The notes: generated by a model from the sequence alone, not told the origin. A stretch of 25,335 bases of DNA from JAKACA01 sp050010115 (GCA_050010115.1 JBEKLQ010000057.1:1-25335), one strand, 5' to 3'. Positions 1 to 7,635 are shown, counted from the first letter of the stretch. Numbers and translations are program-made.

Positions 1-82
1 GGCGCGGGATGACGAAGTTGACCGTCACCGCGGCCCACAACGTGAAGACGAAGAAAGCCGTCCTCCTCGCGATGTACCTCAT
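1..82 (-). CDS. ABC transporter permease, DppB/OppB type (5' end only)
   Basis: Only the first 27 codons are in the window; the gene runs off the left edge. The translation begins MRYIARRTAFFVFTLWAAVT and continues VNFVIPR. This is the usual start of a DppB/OppB-type inner permease: a short basic segment, a first membrane helix, then an N-F-x-I-P-R stretch. The ATG at 82-80 is preceded by GAGGTG with six bases between, which supports this start. It lies 54 bp downstream of the solute-binding protein gene on the same strand, so the two are very likely co-transcribed as parts of one importer. The substrate cannot be read from this fragment. Confidence 0.72.
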   Translation of the reverse strand, partial: MRYIARRTAFFVFTLWAAVTVNFVIPR

Positions 83-136
83 GGGTCGCACCTCATGTCC
101 GAGCTCCGTCCGGCAGGGCGATCAACAGGGGTGGAA

Positions 137-1810
137 CTAGCTCTTCGGGTACAGGTGCAGGAGCATCACTCCGATGTCGGGGACGTCGTAGGCCCCAGGC
201 TGCGCGTATGGATCTGACGGCGTCGCCCAGCCAGCGATGTTGGCGGTGTCGTACTGGTACCAGTCGACCTCCTCGGTCATCGGGATCACCGGCACTTCCT
301 TCAGCATGACGAGCTCGAGCTTGTCAACGATCGACTGTTGCGTCGCTGGGCTGGTCGTCGCACCGTACTGGTTGATCAGGGCGTCGGTCTGCGGGTTGCT
401 GTACCGCTCCCAGTCGGTCGCCGCGGGCTGACCGAGCGGTGCGGAGTTCGCTGAGTACAGCAGCTGACGAAGCTCGTAGTAAGGCGACGGTCCGCCCGAC
501 TCGGAGTTGTACCCCAGTTGGTATTTGCCCGTGTAGAGGTCGGTGTCGAAGACGCTGGACGCCAGGTTGTCCGGTGTGATCGAGATGCCGACGGCCTTCA
601 GCTCCGTCTCGATGACTGACACCGATGCCACCCAGTCGGAGTAGCCGCCTATGTTGATGATCGAGAACGACAGTGGTCCTTTCGGAGTCTGGAAGACGCC
701 GTTCTTCTCCGTGTAGCCGGCCTGCTGCAGGATGCTCTTGGCGCGGGACGGGTCGTAGGTGTAGTCGTAACTAGCGGCCTGGCTCGAGTCGTACCAGCTC
801 GAGAACGTCGGCTTGACGATGTCGGTCTGGTTCGAAGCCGGCTCGTAGCCGTACTCACCAAGCTCGGACACCTTCGGACGGTCGATGGCGTACGCCATTG
901 CCCTGCGGACCGGAAGCTGGGCGAGCACGGGGTTGGTCAGGTTCATGAAGATCGACACGTTGGCGACCGGTGGGAACCAGTCGTGGAAGTTGCTGCTCTT
1001 CGAGAGGTAGTAGCTCTGGATGCTCGGTATGAACTGGCTCCCCCACTGAGCTCCGCCGGTCGCGAGAAGTTCGTTCGCCGGATCGTTCGAGGTGAACGAC
1101 GGGTAGTACACGGTCTGGATCTTCGGAAGGCCCGGCTGCCAGTAGCTGGGGTTCTTGGTGTAGGTGACGTCCGCCGACGTGCAGGCGTGCATGGTGTAGG
1201 GACCGGTCCCGATGGGGGACGAGTCGTTGTACGTCACGGGGTTCGCGATGCTCCCCCAGATGTGCTCGGGAACGATGGGCGTCTCGTCGGCGATGTAGTA
1301 GAAGTAGGGCACCGCAGACGTCTTGAAGTTGAACGCCACCTGGTCGGAGCCGACTTGAGCCACGCCCGAGAGCACGGACCACACGGCGTTCAGGTCGAGA
1401 GCCGGGAACTTCTTCAACATGTCGAACGTGAACAGGACGTCCTTGGCGCTGAACGCCGTCCCGTCGGACCACTTGACGCCGGAGCGGATCGTGAAGGTCA
1501 ACGTCTTGTTGGCGTTGCTCCAGGTGTAGGACGACGCCAGCCACGGGGTCGCGGCGCCGCTTTTCAGGCTGTTGACGAACGTGAGCTCCTCATAGACGGT
1601 CCCGAAGGACAGCCCGTACACGGACGGGTTGAACGGGTTGAACCCGCAGGTCCACGTCGTGCCGCTCTCGTTGGAGATCGTCAGCGAGCTGCCGGCTGCG
1701 GACGGAGTAGTGGTCTTGGTACTTGAGCTGCTGCCGCAAGCGGCAGCCACGGTAGCGAGCACCGCCACTGTAAACAACGCGATTACGCGACTACGACCTA
1801 CATGTCTCAT
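137..1810 (-). CDS. ABC transporter substrate-binding lipoprotein, family 5 (SBP_bac_5)
   Basis: A 557-residue extracellular receptor of a DppA/OppA-type ABC importer. Residues 1-24 form a lipoprotein signal with a lipobox-like A-A-A-C (Cys25), followed by a Ser/Thr-rich linker typical of actinobacterial lipoproteins. The body has family-5 features: W-S-D-G-T-x-F-S-A-K-D-V-x-F near residue 115, I-V-P-E-H-I-W, G-T-G-P-Y, and a late R-R-A-M-A-Y-A-I-D-R. Length fits the family. The ATG at 1810 has GGAGGAA eight bases upstream. A permease start follows 54 bp downstream and a ROK sugar kinase lies 95 bp upstream on the same strand. Family 5 carries peptides, nickel or oligosaccharides; the kinase and ROK repressor next door make a sugar or oligosaccharide the better guess, but this is inference. 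Confidence 0.9.
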   Translation of the reverse strand: MRHVGRSRVIALFTVAVLATVAAACGSSSSTKTTTPSAAGSSLTISNESGTTWTCGFNPFNPSVYGLSFGTVYEELTFVNSLKSGAATPWLASSYTWSNANKTLTFTIRSGVKWSDGTAFSAKDVLFTFDMLKKFPALDLNAVWSVLSGVAQVGSDQVAFNFKTSAVPYFYYIADETPIVPEHIWGSIANPVTYNDSSPIGTGPYTMHACTSADVTYTKNPSYWQPGLPKIQTVYYPSFTSNDPANELLATGGAQWGSQFIPSIQSYYLSKSSNFHDWFPPVANVSIFMNLTNPVLAQLPVRRAMAYAIDRPKVSELGEYGYEPASNQTDIVKPTFSSWYDSSQAASYDYTYDPSRAKSILQQAGYTEKNGVFQTPKGPLSFSIINIGGYSDWVASVSVIETELKAVGISITPDNLASSVFDTDLYTGKYQLGYNSESGGPSPYYELRQLLYSANSAPLGQPAATDWERYSNPQTDALINQYGATTSPATQQSIVDKLELVMLKEVPVIPMTEEVDWYQYDTANIAGWATPSDPYAQPGAYDVPDIGVMLLHLYPKS

Positions 1811-1905
1811 GGCTCTGTTCCTCCCGCGGCCGCGTGGCCGCCCCTATCTTTCCCGATTTGATGTCGTCCTGCCGAGCGTCCGGTGCTCGCTGCGTGGAGC
1901 CGGCG

Positions 1906-2958
1906 TCATCTCGCCGCTCGGTCTGCCGGTGACTGCTCCTCTGGCGCTTCTTCTGGTGCTCTGTTAGGCCCGGTCTGCCCGTCGTGGCGGGCCCTGCCAC
2001 TCGACGTGAACCCGGCCCGCGCGTCGAACGCGAGCGACCCGGCGCTGGTCTCATCGGATCGCGCGGCGGCGAGTGCCAGGTTGAGCACTCCTACGAGCGG
2101 CGCGTCGAACGGGTAGGTGCCGACGACCAGCTCCGGCGGGAATGGCACAGCCGTCTCGAGGGCACGCCGCAGAGGTGGCTCCAGCCGATGCCACGACCGC
2201 ACCATCCCGCCCCCGACGGCGATACGTGACGGGTCGAGCGCAACAGCCAGGTTCGCCAGGTGGAAGCACAGCTCCCGAACGAACTGCTCCATCACCTCCG
2301 CCAGCCTGGGGTCCGTGGCCTCGCCGGCGAAGACCTCGGCCGCCGTCATCGCATGGCCGGTCCGGCGCTGCCCGGAAGCTGACAGGCCCATCCCGCTCAC
2401 GACCTCCTCGAGCATGACGCGCTCGGCGCCATCGAGGTCGAAATCGCTCAGCTGGCGGAGGTTGTAGCCGATCTCGCCGGCGGCTCCGTTGGCGCCTGAG
2501 ACGACCTTCCCGCCGCATACTATCGCCACGGCGAGGCCGGTCCCTAGGTTGACGTAGATAGCCGGGTCGTAGCCCACGAGCGACCCCGACCAGGCCTCTG
2601 CCGCTGCAGCCGCCTTCACATCGGTCGCGAGGCTGACGGCACTGCAGTCGAACATCACCGCGAGCTCATGGCCGAGCGCCAGCTCCTCCCACCCTGGTAT
2701 CGCCGGAGCGAGGCCGACTCCGTAAGCGGCAGGAATACCGAAGGTGCATGCACCGACTGCGGCGAGCTCACGATCCTGGGCGACGTCGTCGAGTAGGACG
2801 CATGCTGCTGAGAGACCGCGATCAAGGTTCCACCGTGCACCGAACGAGGCGTCGGTCTCGACCGTTGTCTCTCCGATGCGCTGGCCGGACAGCTCGGCCA
2901 CCGCCGCCGCGATCTTCGTACCCCCGAAATCGAGGCCCAGAACCACTGGAGTGCTCAC
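1906..2958 (-). CDS. ROK family protein, probable sugar kinase
   Basis: A 350-residue ROK (repressor, ORF, kinase) protein without a DNA-binding domain, so most likely a cytoplasmic sugar kinase. The N-terminus L-G-L-D-F-G-G-T-K is the phosphate-binding loop. T-D-V-K-A-A-A matches the E-N-D-x-N-A-A motif and keeps the catalytic-base Asp. The stretch from V-N-L-G-T-G to G-E-I-G-Y fits the ROK signature, and V-G-G-G-M appears near the end. The usual zinc site is missing: the His of G-E-x-G-H is Tyr and there is no C-x-C-G-x-x-G-C. The last ~40 residues are polar and low in complexity. Translation starts at GTG 2958 behind AAGGGGG. It heads the kinase / binding protein / permease run, so it probably phosphorylates the imported sugar. 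Exact substrate unknown. Confidence 0.8.
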   Translation of the reverse strand: MSTPVVLGLDFGGTKIAAAVAELSGQRIGETTVETDASFGARWNLDRGLSAACVLLDDVAQDRELAAVGACTFGIPAAYGVGLAPAIPGWEELALGHELAVMFDCSAVSLATDVKAAAAAEAWSGSLVGYDPAIYVNLGTGLAVAIVCGGKVVSGANGAAGEIGYNLRQLSDFDLDGAERVMLEEVVSGMGLSASGQRRTGHAMTAAEVFAGEATDPRLAEVMEQFVRELCFHLANLAVALDPSRIAVGGGMVRSWHRLEPPLRRALETAVPFPPELVVGTYPFDAPLVGVLNLALAAARSDETSAGSLAFDARAGFTSSGRARHDGQTGPNRAPEEAPEEQSPADRAAR

Positions 2959-3000
2959 GTTCCCCCTTGAACGGGTTGCTTCGACTCATGCACGTACTTA

Positions 3001-3048
3001 ATAGGAAGAGGCTGTAATAGGAAGAGGCTGTAACAGGAAGAGGCTGTC
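3001..3048. repeat. three tandem 16-bp direct repeats
   Basis: The unit ataggaagaggctgta occurs twice in a row (3001-3016, 3017-3032). A third copy (3033-3048) has C for T at unit position 3 and C for A at position 16. The array lies 43-90 bp upstream of the ROK kinase start, where its promoter or operator would be. A cluster of regulator sites, or replication slippage in non-coding DNA, could each explain it. Confidence 0.85.
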
Positions 3049-3060
3049 CCGTTCGGTGCA

Positions 3061-3086
3061 AGTTTCTTTTCGTTCAGAGTGAAACT
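3061..3086. promoter_or_regulatory. inverted repeat, possible repressor operator
   Basis: AGTTTC at 3061-3066 is matched by GAAACT at 3081-3086, a perfect 6-bp inverted repeat with 14 bases between. It lies about 100 bp upstream of the ROK kinase start and directly beside the 16-bp repeats. A site for the neighbouring ROK repressor is possible; the sequence shows only the symmetry. Confidence 0.35.
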
Positions 3087-3120
3087 ATGGCGCACTGTAA
3101 ACGACCGGGTATCGCAATTG

Positions 3121-3140
3121 CTAGGGCCTTTTGGCCCTAG
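3121..3140. promoter_or_regulatory. perfect 20-bp palindrome, DosR-like box or hairpin
   Basis: CTAGGGCC and GGCCCTAG flank TTTT. The core fits GGGNC-N4-GNCCC, the form of sites bound by DosR/DevR-type response regulators in actinobacteria. It lies between the ROK repressor stop (3226) and the ROK kinase start (2958). It could equally be a hairpin ending the repressor transcript, though no T-run follows on the minus strand. Confidence 0.45.
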
Positions 3141-3143
3141 GGG

Positions 3144-3166
3144 CGCTAGGGCCGAAGGACCTAGCG
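3144..3166. promoter_or_regulatory. second imperfect palindrome of the same kind
   Basis: CGCTAGG (3144-3150) pairs with CCTAGCG (3160-3166). The inner part GGGCC-GAAG-GACCT differs at one base from the GGGNC-N4-GNCCC core seen 25 bp to the left. Two related palindromes in a row favour a protein-binding array over a single terminator, but a terminator cannot be excluded. Confidence 0.4.
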
Positions 3167-3225
3167 GAAATGCGTGACTCCAGGCGGGTCCGAGCCTCGC
3201 CTGGCCGGTGGGACTGCGCCTGGGC

Positions 3226-4494
3226 TCAGGCTCTCTCCACGGTGACCTCGACGGCGCCGTCGGCCTCGCCGAGGGCCGTCTCGCTCGCGGGGGATCGCGG
3301 GTGATCGGGCACCACGACGACTCGCTTGGAGATCGGCGCTGGGGCGTCGCTCTGCGACACGATCGCGAGAGCCCGCGCCATGGCGCCGATGACGGTCGCG
3401 TTCGGCCCGAGCTTCGACATGACGATGTCCGGAGGCGAGAAGACCTTCGACTCGACCAGCTCTCGGAGCTCGCCCAACCAGGGTTCGAAGGCGCGCGCGA
3501 TGCTGCCGTCGAGGATGATGCGCTCCGGATCGACGAGCGCCGTGATGCCGACCACCATGACCGCCAGATGATCGAGAAGCTCCCGAACTACCTGCTGCCC
3601 GGTTGCATCACCCGAGGCAGCAGCCGCGAACACGTCGGCAACCTCGAGCCGCCTCGGATCGAGCACCGATGGGTGGCCCTCGGCGAGAATGGCCGCCGCT
3701 CGGGCCTTCAGCGCCGGCCCTGAGGCGACCTGCTCGAAGCCGGGTTGCCCGGCCGACGACCGCAGTTGACTCGGCGACATGAGGAAGTACCCGACCTCGC
3801 CGGCGGCGTTGTGACGACCTCGCACGAGGCGACCACCTACAACGACGGCACCTCCGATGCCGGTGCCGAGCGACACGGTGACGAACGACTCGACCCCACG
3901 ACCCTGACCGCGCCACGCCTGCCCAAGGGCCGCCAGATTGACGTCGTTGTCGACCTCGAAGGGCTCTTTCAAGTTGCTGGCGAGGACGCGCATCAGATCG
4001 AAACCCTCCCAATGCACGTTCGGCCCCGCCGTCGCCAGCCCACTCTTTGGGTCGATCAGCGCAGGGATTCCGACCACGACCGCCCGGACCGGCATGTCGA
4101 TGGCCCGAGACTTCCGCCTGAGCGTCGCGATGCACTGAAGGAGCGTCTCTGCGGCATCGCCACCGGAGCCGATCGACGAGATGTCCTCGGTCACGGTCTC
4201 ACCCGCGAGGTCCGCTAGGGCGCCATGACACTTCGTGCCACCGAGGTCGACGGCGATCACGCCGCCGACTGGCCCGACGAAATGCAGGACCGCCGGCGTC
4301 CTTCCGCGGACCGTTGCCTCGCCAGGCCGTTCTTCGATGATGCCGCGGGCAAGAAGGCGCTTCACGATCCTGCTCACCGAGGCGTCGGAAAGACCGAGCT
4401 CCCGGCTGAGCTCAGCTCGCGTCGCCTGACGGGAGGAGCGGATCGCGTCGAGGACGAGAAACGTGTTCAGCTCGGCGATGTTCCCGACGTCCAT
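3226..4494 (-). CDS. ROK family transcriptional repressor (NagC/XylR type)
   Basis: A cytoplasmic sugar-responsive repressor of 422 residues. Residues ~5-55 are a winged helix-turn-helix (A-T-R-A-E-L-S-R-E-L-G-L-S-D-A-S-V-S-R-I). A ROK domain follows: V-D-L-G-G-T-K, then N-D-V-N-L-A-A-L with the kinase-type Asp kept, then V-S-L-G-T-G-I-G-G and G-E-V-G-Y. The zinc ligands found in many ROK proteins are gone: Tyr replaces His, and S-A-G-Q-P-G-F-E stands where C-x-C-G-x-x-G-C-x-E would be. An in-frame start at 4662 is possible, but ATG 4494 has GAGGGAGAA just upstream and begins directly before the helix-turn-helix, so I chose it. It lies directly upstream of the ROK kinase and importer genes and is probably their regulator. 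Confidence 0.85.
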   Translation of the reverse strand: MDVGNIAELNTFLVLDAIRSSRQATRAELSRELGLSDASVSRIVKRLLARGIIEERPGEATVRGRTPAVLHFVGPVGGVIAVDLGGTKCHGALADLAGETVTEDISSIGSGGDAAETLLQCIATLRRKSRAIDMPVRAVVVGIPALIDPKSGLATAGPNVHWEGFDLMRVLASNLKEPFEVDNDVNLAALGQAWRGQGRGVESFVTVSLGTGIGGAVVVGGRLVRGRHNAAGEVGYFLMSPSQLRSSAGQPGFEQVASGPALKARAAAILAEGHPSVLDPRRLEVADVFAAAASGDATGQQVVRELLDHLAVMVVGITALVDPERIILDGSIARAFEPWLGELRELVESKVFSPPDIVMSKLGPNATVIGAMARALAIVSQSDAPAPISKRVVVVPDHPRSPASETALGEADGAVEVTVERA

Positions 4495-4610
4495 GTCTTC
4501 TCCCTCAGTGGCGGCCACGAAGCCCGCCCCCAATATCGCCGGGGCACGCTCGCATTGCGAACCAACGTGCGGAGTGGCGGGACAATCGCCTCGCCCTGAC
4601 ACGCCCGTCG

Positions 4611-4646
4611 CGGCCAACCGGGGTTTAACACGACCGGCCAACCGGG
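4611..4646. repeat. 12-bp direct repeat pair
   Basis: CGGCCAACCGGG occurs at 4611-4622 and again at 4635-4646, starts 24 bp apart, upstream of the ROK repressor gene. The spacing is between two and two-and-a-half helical turns, so both copies could be read by one DNA-binding protein. Confidence 0.7.
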
Positions 4647-4727
4647 TCTTGGCTTGGCCCACGCCGAGAGGGGACCAAACCCGTGCGAGAGTGTACTCGG
4701 CAGGTCACCGGCTTCGTCGTCGGGGTC

Positions 4728-4753
4728 CGGGCCGCTGGCTGGCCAGCGGCCCG
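4728..4753. promoter_or_regulatory. near-perfect 26-bp palindrome upstream of glyS
   Basis: Two exactly complementary 12-base arms (CGGGCCGCTGGC and GCCAGCGGCCCG) are separated only by TG. It lies 80 bp before the glyS start, between two genes that point away from each other, so a terminator is not expected here. An operator for a dimeric regulator or a cruciform-forming site is more likely. Confidence 0.6.
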
Positions 4754-4821
4754 CTGCTGCCGTCGCCATCCGGCGAAAGGGCCCGGTTCCGTCGCTTGTG
4801 AGGCTGCTCACAGCTCCCGAC

Positions 4822-4827
4822 TATCCT
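4822..4827 (+). promoter_or_regulatory. glyS -10 box (leaderless start)
   Basis: TATCCT ends six bases before the glyS ATG at 4834, so transcription should begin at or beside the A of the start codon. The GGAGG that touches the ATG has no spacer and cannot act as a normal ribosome-binding site. A weak -35 (TTGTGA, 4796-4801) is 20 bp upstream. Confidence 0.55.
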
Positions 4828-4833
4828 CGGAGG

Positions 4834-6162
4834 ATGGAGCCAACGGAGACCGCCCTCAGCCCTGACCCGGCCCTCTTCGACACGGTGGTCAATCTGTGCA
4901 AGCGGAGGGGTTTCGTCTTCCCGTCGGCGGAGATCTACGGCGGCATCCGCTCGACCTACGACTACGGGCCGCTCGGCGCCCTCATGTTGCGCAACGTCCG
5001 GGAAGCGTGGTGGCGATCGATGGTCCAAGAACGCGACGACGTCGTGCCGATCGATGCCGCCGTGCTCACGAACCCGAAGGTCTGGGAGGCCTCCGGGCAC
5101 CTCGCCGCGTTCACCGACCCGCTCGTCGACTGCCGCAACTGTAAGGAGCGGTGGCGGGCGGACCAGATCGGTGACGAATGCCCCAACTGCGGCTCGAAGG
5201 ACCTGACTGAGGCGCGGCCGTTCAACTTGATGTTCAAGACATTCGTGGGCCCGGTCTCCGACAGCGCCGCTGCCGCCTACCTGCGCCCCGAGACCGCCCA
5301 GGGCATGTTCGTGAACTTCCTCAACGTCCTGCAGACGACGCGCAAGCGGCCTCCGTTCGGCATCGCTCAGACGGGCCGGGCGTTCCGCAACGAGATCACG
5401 CCGGGGAACTTCGTCTTCCGAACCCGTGAGTTCGAGATGATGGAGATGGAGTACTTCGTACCGCCGGCGGACTCGCCAAGATGGCACGAGTACTGGTGCA
5501 ACGAACGACTGGACTGGTACAGGCGCTACGGCATCGCCGAGTCGATGCTCCGGCTGAGGCCGCACGAGGCCGACGAGTTGTCGCACTATTCGTCGGGCAC
5601 GAGCGACGTGGAGTTTCTCTTCCCGTGGGGTTGGGGCGAGCTGGAGGGCATCGCCAACCGAACCGACTTCGACCTCCGGGCGCATTCGGAGCACTCAGGC
5701 GTGAAGCTCGAGTACTTTGACCAGGCCACGAACGAGCACTACATGCCGCACGTCATCGAGCCGGCGGCGGGTACGACCCGGGCCATGATGGCCTTTCTGC
5801 TGGCCGCGTACGACGAAGACGTGGTCGCCGGCGAGCAACGGACCGTGTTGCGCCTCCACCCACGGATCGCCCCGTACCAGGTGGCAGTGTTGCCGCTGTC
5901 GAAGAAGGACACGCTCACGCCGATGGCCAAGGAGATCCTGCACTCGCTCCAGCGCCGTTACGTGTGCGAGTACGACGAGACCCAAGCGATCGGCCGCCGC
6001 TACCGCCGGCAGGACGAGATCGGCACGCCGCTGTGCGTGACAGTGGACTTCGACTCGCTCGAGGACCACGCCGTCACGCTTCGCGATCGTGACTCGACCC
6101 AGCAAGTGCGGGTGCCCGTGGCCGAGCTGGCCGGCTTGATCGCCGCGCGCCTCGACGAATAA
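4834..6162 (+). CDS. glyS: glycyl-tRNA synthetase, alpha2 (eukaryote/archaeal-like) type
   Basis: Charges tRNA-Gly with glycine using ATP, in the cytoplasm. The 442-residue class II enzyme starts with the family's F-D-x-V-x-x-L-C-K-R-R-G-F-V-F-P-S and Y-G-G-I-R. A zinc knuckle follows with Cys100, Cys103, Cys116 and Cys119. Then come L-R-P-E-T-A-Q-G, motif 2 (F-R-N-E-I-T-P-G), E-F-E-M-M-E-M-E-Y-F, motif 3 (G-T-T-R-A-M-M-A-F) and a C-terminal anticodon-binding domain beginning near A-P-Y-Q-V-A-V-L-P-L. Upstream in-frame starts reach 4654, but homology begins after 4834 and the -10 box is placed for a leaderless start there. It ends in TAA, which shows that TAA is a real stop in this genome. 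About 100 bp separate it from the PPDK gene. Confidence 0.95.
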   Translation: MEPTETALSPDPALFDTVVNLCKRRGFVFPSAEIYGGIRSTYDYGPLGALMLRNVREAWWRSMVQERDDVVPIDAAVLTNPKVWEASGHLAAFTDPLVDCRNCKERWRADQIGDECPNCGSKDLTEARPFNLMFKTFVGPVSDSAAAAYLRPETAQGMFVNFLNVLQTTRKRPPFGIAQTGRAFRNEITPGNFVFRTREFEMMEMEYFVPPADSPRWHEYWCNERLDWYRRYGIAESMLRLRPHEADELSHYSSGTSDVEFLFPWGWGELEGIANRTDFDLRAHSEHSGVKLEYFDQATNEHYMPHVIEPAAGTTRAMMAFLLAAYDEDVVAGEQRTVLRLHPRIAPYQVAVLPLSKKDTLTPMAKEILHSLQRRYVCEYDETQAIGRRYRRQDEIGTPLCVTVDFDSLEDHAVTLRDRDSTQQVRVPVAELAGLIAARLDE

Positions 6163-6197
6163 CGGTCAGCGGATCACCCGAGCCAGCGCGCGTGCGA

Positions 6198-6228
6198 TTG
6201 CCTGGCAAACGGGAGTCTCCTTTAGGCT
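6198..6228 (+). promoter_or_regulatory. probable promoter of the PPDK gene
   Basis: TTGCCT (6198-6203) and TAGGCT (6223-6228) are 19 bp apart, with the expected start of transcription near 6235. A strong AAGGAGG (6244-6250) then precedes the ATG at 6262 by 11 bases. Unlike glyS and dnaG, this gene therefore has a leader and a good ribosome-binding site. Confidence 0.5.
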
Positions 6229-6261
6229 CATCTTGACCCACCCAAGGAGGATCTGTACCCG

Positions 6262-7623
6262 ATGGCCTATGTCTTCGACTTCGACCACGAGCACCCGCGC
6301 CCGCCGATGGAGATGAAGGACCTCCTCGGTGGCAAGGGCGCCAACCTGGCCGAGATGACGTCGGTGCTCAGGCTGCCCGTGCCACACGGCTTCACCATCT
6401 CGACCGACGCCTGCCGTGCCTACATGGACGGCGGTTGGCCCGACGGGCTCTCCGCTGAGGTCAGCCAACACCTCGAGCTCCTCGAGACCCGGATGGGCCG
6501 CAAGCTCGGCAACCCCGCGGACCCGCTGCTCGTCTCGGTGCGGTCGGGCGCCAAGTTCTCGATGCCAGGGATGATGGACACGGTCCTCAACCTGGGTCTC
6601 AACGACGACTCGGTGCTCGGCCTGGCGGCTCAGACCGGCGACGAGCGCTTCGCCTACGACTCGTACCGGCGTTTCGTGCAGATGTACGGCCGGATCGTGC
6701 TCGGCGTCCCGGGCGAGGTCTTCGACGAGCCGCTCGAAGCTGCCAAACAGCGCAGCGGAACCACGTCCGATGCGGGTATCCCTGCGGGCGAGCTGAAGGC
6801 GCTCGTCGGCGAGCTGAAGAAGGTCATCGAGCAACGCACCGGCAGCCCCTTCCCCGAGGTGCCGATCGACCAACTCCGCTTCGCCATCGAAGCGGTGTTC
6901 GGATCGTGGAACGGCGCACGGGCCGTCGCCTACCGCAACCGCGAGCACATCCCCCACGACCTCGGCACTGCCGTCAGCGTGCAAGCCATGGTCTTCGGGA
7001 ACCGGGACGAGAATTCGGGCACCGGCGTGGGCTTCACGCGCGACCCCGCTACGGGCGCCAAAGGCGCCTACGGCGACTTCCTGGTGAACGCCCAGGGCGA
7101 GGACGTCGTCGCCGGCATCCGCAACACCGAGCCGCTTGCGGCTCTCGAGGGTCAATTCCCGACGATCTACGCCGAGCTGCTCGACATCTTCGCCCGCCTC
7201 GAGGCCCACTACCGAGACATGTGCGACACCGAGTTCACCATCGAGCAGGGCAAGCTCTGGATGCTCCAGACACGCGTCGGCAAGCGAACCGGTCACGCCG
7301 CCTTCAAGATGGCCGTCGACATGGTCGCCGACCCGGCGATCAAGCTGCGACGCGACGAGGCCGTACAACGAGTCACCGCTGAGCACATCGACCAGGTGCT
7401 GCACCCCCAGTTCGCCGACCAGTCCGCGCCCACCCTCACCAAGGGCCTCGGCGCCTCACCGGGCGCTGCGGTCGGCAAGGTCGTCCTCACCGCCGACGAC
7501 GCCGACGCCCAGGCGGGACAGGGCGAGCACGTCGTCCTCGTCCGCACCGAGACCAGCCCTGACGACGTCCACGGCATGCTCGCCGCAGAGGGCATCCTCA
7601 CCGCCCGAGGTGGGCTGGTGTAA
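6262..7623 (+). CDS. ppdK: pyruvate phosphate dikinase, N-terminal part (interrupted gene)
   Basis: PPDK interconverts pyruvate, ATP and phosphate with PEP, AMP and pyrophosphate through a phosphohistidine. This 453-codon part holds the N-terminal ATP-grasp domain (L-L-G-G-K-G-A-N-L-A-E-M, V-R-S-G-A-K-F-S-M-P-G-M-M-D-T-V-L-N-L-G) and the start of the swivelling phosphohistidine domain (A-S-P-G-A-A-V-G-K, then G-I-L-T-A-R-G-G-L-V). It stops at a TAA in codon 454, exactly where the conserved Ser of the G-G-x-x-S-H motif should be. The second half continues in the same frame with no base gained or lost. A strong ribosome-binding site and promoter lie upstream. Alone, this product could bind ATP but has no catalytic His and no PEP/pyruvate domain. 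The cause may be a recent nonsense mutation, a sequencing error or readthrough. Confidence 0.9.
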   Translation: MAYVFDFDHEHPRPPMEMKDLLGGKGANLAEMTSVLRLPVPHGFTISTDACRAYMDGGWPDGLSAEVSQHLELLETRMGRKLGNPADPLLVSVRSGAKFSMPGMMDTVLNLGLNDDSVLGLAAQTGDERFAYDSYRRFVQMYGRIVLGVPGEVFDEPLEAAKQRSGTTSDAGIPAGELKALVGELKKVIEQRTGSPFPEVPIDQLRFAIEAVFGSWNGARAVAYRNREHIPHDLGTAVSVQAMVFGNRDENSGTGVGFTRDPATGAKGAYGDFLVNAQGEDVVAGIRNTEPLAALEGQFPTIYAELLDIFARLEAHYRDMCDTEFTIEQGKLWMLQTRVGKRTGHAAFKMAVDMVADPAIKLRRDEAVQRVTAEHIDQVLHPQFADQSAPTLTKGLGASPGAAVGKVVLTADDADAQAGQGEHVVLVRTETSPDDVHGMLAAEGILTARGGLV

Positions 7624-7626
7624 CAC
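7621..7626 (+). other. in-frame TAA next to the PPDK active-site His codon
   Basis: TAA (7621-7623) is followed directly by CAC (7624-7626), codon 455 counted from the ATG, which encodes the phospho-accepting His. The text around it reads G-G-L-V-stop-H-A-A-V-V-A-R-G-W-G. A Ser codon TCA is one base from TAA; the GC-rich Ser codons used elsewhere in the gene are two or more changes away. Confidence 0.9.
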
Positions 7627-7635
7627 GCGGCGGTC

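Larger units (their letters stand above)
4495..4833. promoter_or_regulatory. divergent control region between ROK repressor and glyS
   Basis: No gene is evident in these 339 bp. The stretch holds a small palindrome TCGCA-T-TGCGA (4550-4560), two 12-bp direct repeats (4611 and 4635), a 26-bp palindrome (4728-4753) and the glyS -10 box. A ROK repressor often controls its own gene, so some of these may be its operators. That is inference from position. Confidence 0.5.

Noticed and set aside
983..1726. 247-codon plus-strand open frame across the solute-binding protein gene
   Set aside because: It is antisense to a clearly coding gene, rich in Arg/Gly/Val from reverse-read GC codons, with no recognisable domain.
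3001..3048. CRISPR-like array
   Set aside because: The three units are head to tail with no spacers and only 16 bp long, and no cas gene is near.
4600..4833. T-box riboswitch controlling glyS
   Set aside because: The -10 box lies six bases before the ATG, so there is no leader RNA to hold one, and no T-box sequence is visible.
7621..7623. Genetic-code change in which TAA is read as an amino acid
   Set aside because: glyS, 100 bp upstream of ppdK, ends in TAA right after its normal C-terminus, and selenocysteine and pyrrolysine use TGA and TAG. A genome-wide change is not supported by this window.
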